In this document: positions 29,407 through 30,593 of the stretch, one piece after another | How positions within the stretch are numbered: position 1 is the stretch's first letter | Layout: every line of letters starts with the position of its first letter | Source: Rhizopus sp. PT2906 | Lineage: Eukaryota; Mucoromycota; Mucoromycetes; Mucorales; Rhizopodaceae | Direction of reading: 5' to 3' | Assembly: GCA_025529335.1 (NCBI GenBank) | Contig: JAMYHX010000511.1 | Coordinates: 1-30,593 of the forward strand | DNA: 30,593 bases | Notes under the pieces: model-generated | Told to the model about the DNA's origin: nothing | The model's database searches: none | The model's input: only the letters and a program-made list of their open reading frames with translations | Position numbers and translations under genes: made by a program

Positions 29407-30593
29407 TTAAAAGGAATCACTTAGCAATATCCTCAAACCTTTTTGAGGTAACCATGCTTGATTCATTTCTGGATTGGATATTCTTTTTCTAATAATTCGG
29501 TGCTTATATAATTCGTTATTATCTACAAAGGTTTTCTTTCTTTTTTCTACTGTTGTTGTTATTGTTGTTGTAGTAGTAGTAGTAGTAGTAGTTGTTGTTG
29601 TTGTTGTGGCATTGACTGTATTAATGGGCTTATTAGTTTTAGTAGGTGTGGGTGCATGTGATTCACTTGATTTCTTGGTATCAGCTGTTATTGACTTTCG
29701 TGGCTTTCGCTGTAGAGATTGAATGGCCTCTTCTAGCATTTCACTATATTCGCGTATTCTTTCAGCTACATCAATGACATTTCCTTGTTGCTGTCTTTGA
29801 TAATTAGCAATCGAGGTTAATCTCCACCTTAATTGCCCTGTTTCATAAACCACCTGATGCATATTTATATTTATATCCTGATTTTTTATATTTAAAAAAT
29901 CGACTTACATTAGCTAAATTAGAGTGAATGTTTTTCATTTCTCTGGTTGCATAGACGTCAGTTTCCTTTTGCTTGTTGACAGCTCTTTCTAGCAGTACTT
30001 GAAGATTAACATTTACTTCCTGCGTTGCTGTTATATCTTCTTCAATTTCCTCTATATAATTATTATATAAGAAAAAAATCATCGTCATTCATGCGTAAAT
30101 ACTACTTACGAACTCTGTTTTTTGATACATTCTATTGAATATATTAGTCTCTGATCAAATTATATTAAAACTTTTACAACTTACAAGGTCTACTTCCATA
30201 CCATCCATTTGTCTTGCTAAACCATTTAATTCATTTTTAAACTTGATGATGTCCTTTTTTATCTGATATAGCTCTCTTAACAATTGGTTCTTTTCTCTAG
30301 ACTCCTCCATAGACTGATTACTGGTTTTAGTAGTACTTGAACTAGATCTGCTGAGGGGTGTAGAATAGGATGTACAAAGCTGTAAGAAGAGATATGAATA
30401 CATGATTATCGTGCAGTAACAATTAGCTTACTTTGACTGGATAGTTGTCAATGATATGTTGATAATCTATTCAAACGTGAGTTATTTATATATAAAATTA
30501 TATGAGTGCAATATGTACCATTTATCGCCCAGTGATTGTAATATATTGAGTCCGAATTCCCATCGTATAACATTTGCTGCAGTGCATAAAGCT
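29407..30593 (-). CDS. Spliced coiled-coil protein with poly-Thr tract, 5' end outside window
   Basis: Six exons join in phase, the first cut by the window edge: 30593-30519, 30466-30432, 30379-30185, 30130-30109 (a 22-nt micro-exon), 30051-29909 and 29853-29407. The introns are 52-57 nt with GTAAGT-like donors. The visible product is about 305 residues. It begins with a compact Trp/Tyr-rich segment (Y-Y-N-H-W-A-I-N), followed by a Ser/Thr linker and three heptad-rich helical stretches that should form coiled coils. The C-terminal part has a basic linker, a run of about 15 Thr from a trinucleotide repeat (about 29565-29610), then a basic tail. No enzyme motif is visible. It may be a structural or cytoskeletal/kinetochore-type adaptor, but that is a guess; I do not recognise the family. 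Confidence 0.7.
29565..29610. repeat. Trinucleotide microsatellite coding for poly-Thr
   Basis: On the plus strand GTA/GTT triplets repeat about 15 times in a row. On the minus strand they read ACT/ACA, all threonine codons, inside the last exon of the coiled-coil gene. The mixed triplets suggest an old expansion partly stabilised by synonymous changes. Length variation between strains would be expected. Confidence 0.85.

Noticed and set aside
29474..29722. Poly-Val plus-strand frame
   Set aside because: It is the antisense reading of the poly-Thr microsatellite in the coiled-coil gene.
1..30593. CRISPR array
   Set aside because: No regularly spaced direct repeats are present and the DNA is clearly eukaryotic; the RNA-guided system found is a Fanzor relic, not CRISPR.

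Overview
The window is nuclear DNA of a filamentous fungus, almost certainly a member of the Mucorales close to Rhizopus. The best evidence is an intact secreted lipase of the Rhizopus type: 389 codons, with a 269-residue mature enzyme and the expected Ser/Asp/His triad spacing. Other support comes from many very short introns (about 44-72 nt, GT...AG), AT-rich intergenic DNA and tight gene packing. Most ORF fragments assemble into spliced genes when GT/AG junctions are joined in phase, and I give exon coordinates where the junctions are clear.

Layout from left to right. 1-1118: a fold-back unit with perfect inverted arms of at least 77 bp enclosing a damaged, unrecognised gene. 1487-2707 (-): inositol-pentakisphosphate 2-kinase (IPK1). 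3107-4453 (-): the WD40 protein EIPR1. 4551-5986 (+): the CAAX protease STE24, divergent from EIPR1 across only 97 bp. 6212-8728 (+): polynucleotide 5'-kinase GRC3/NOL9, interrupted by two single-base frame shifts. 10359-11458 (+): a four-finger C2H2 protein. 12355-13780 (+): an unrecognised 415-residue protein. 13925-15057 (-): a HAD-family hydrolase with eight exons. 15209-16378 (-): the secreted lipase. 18173-18806 (-): a four-helix membrane protein. 21885-22391 (+): a small heat-shock protein. 22923-23207 (-): a small orphan ORF. 23946-26754 (+): a decayed Fanzor (eukaryotic TnpB-like, RNA-guided nuclease family) gene. 27165-28292 (+): a nucleolin/Nsr1-like protein. 29060-29290 (-): a small PLDc_N-like membrane protein. 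29407 to the right edge (-): a spliced coiled-coil protein with a poly-threonine tract.

The genes do not form one pathway. Most are housekeeping: inositol phosphate synthesis, endosomal trafficking, prenyl-protein processing and ribosome biogenesis (GRC3 and nucleolin). The accessory content is the fold-back unit at the left edge and the Fanzor relic near 24-27 kb. The relic is the most interesting item. It keeps an N-terminal zinc motif, recognisable RuvC-like segments, a C-terminal zinc-ribbon region and a spliceable 53-nt intron. It has also picked up frame shifts, an 8-bp tandem duplication, stop codons and a Cys-to-Tyr change, so this copy is very unlikely to encode an active enzyme.

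All family calls rest on motifs read by eye; no database search was run. Splice sites are inferred from GT/AG plus reading-frame continuity.
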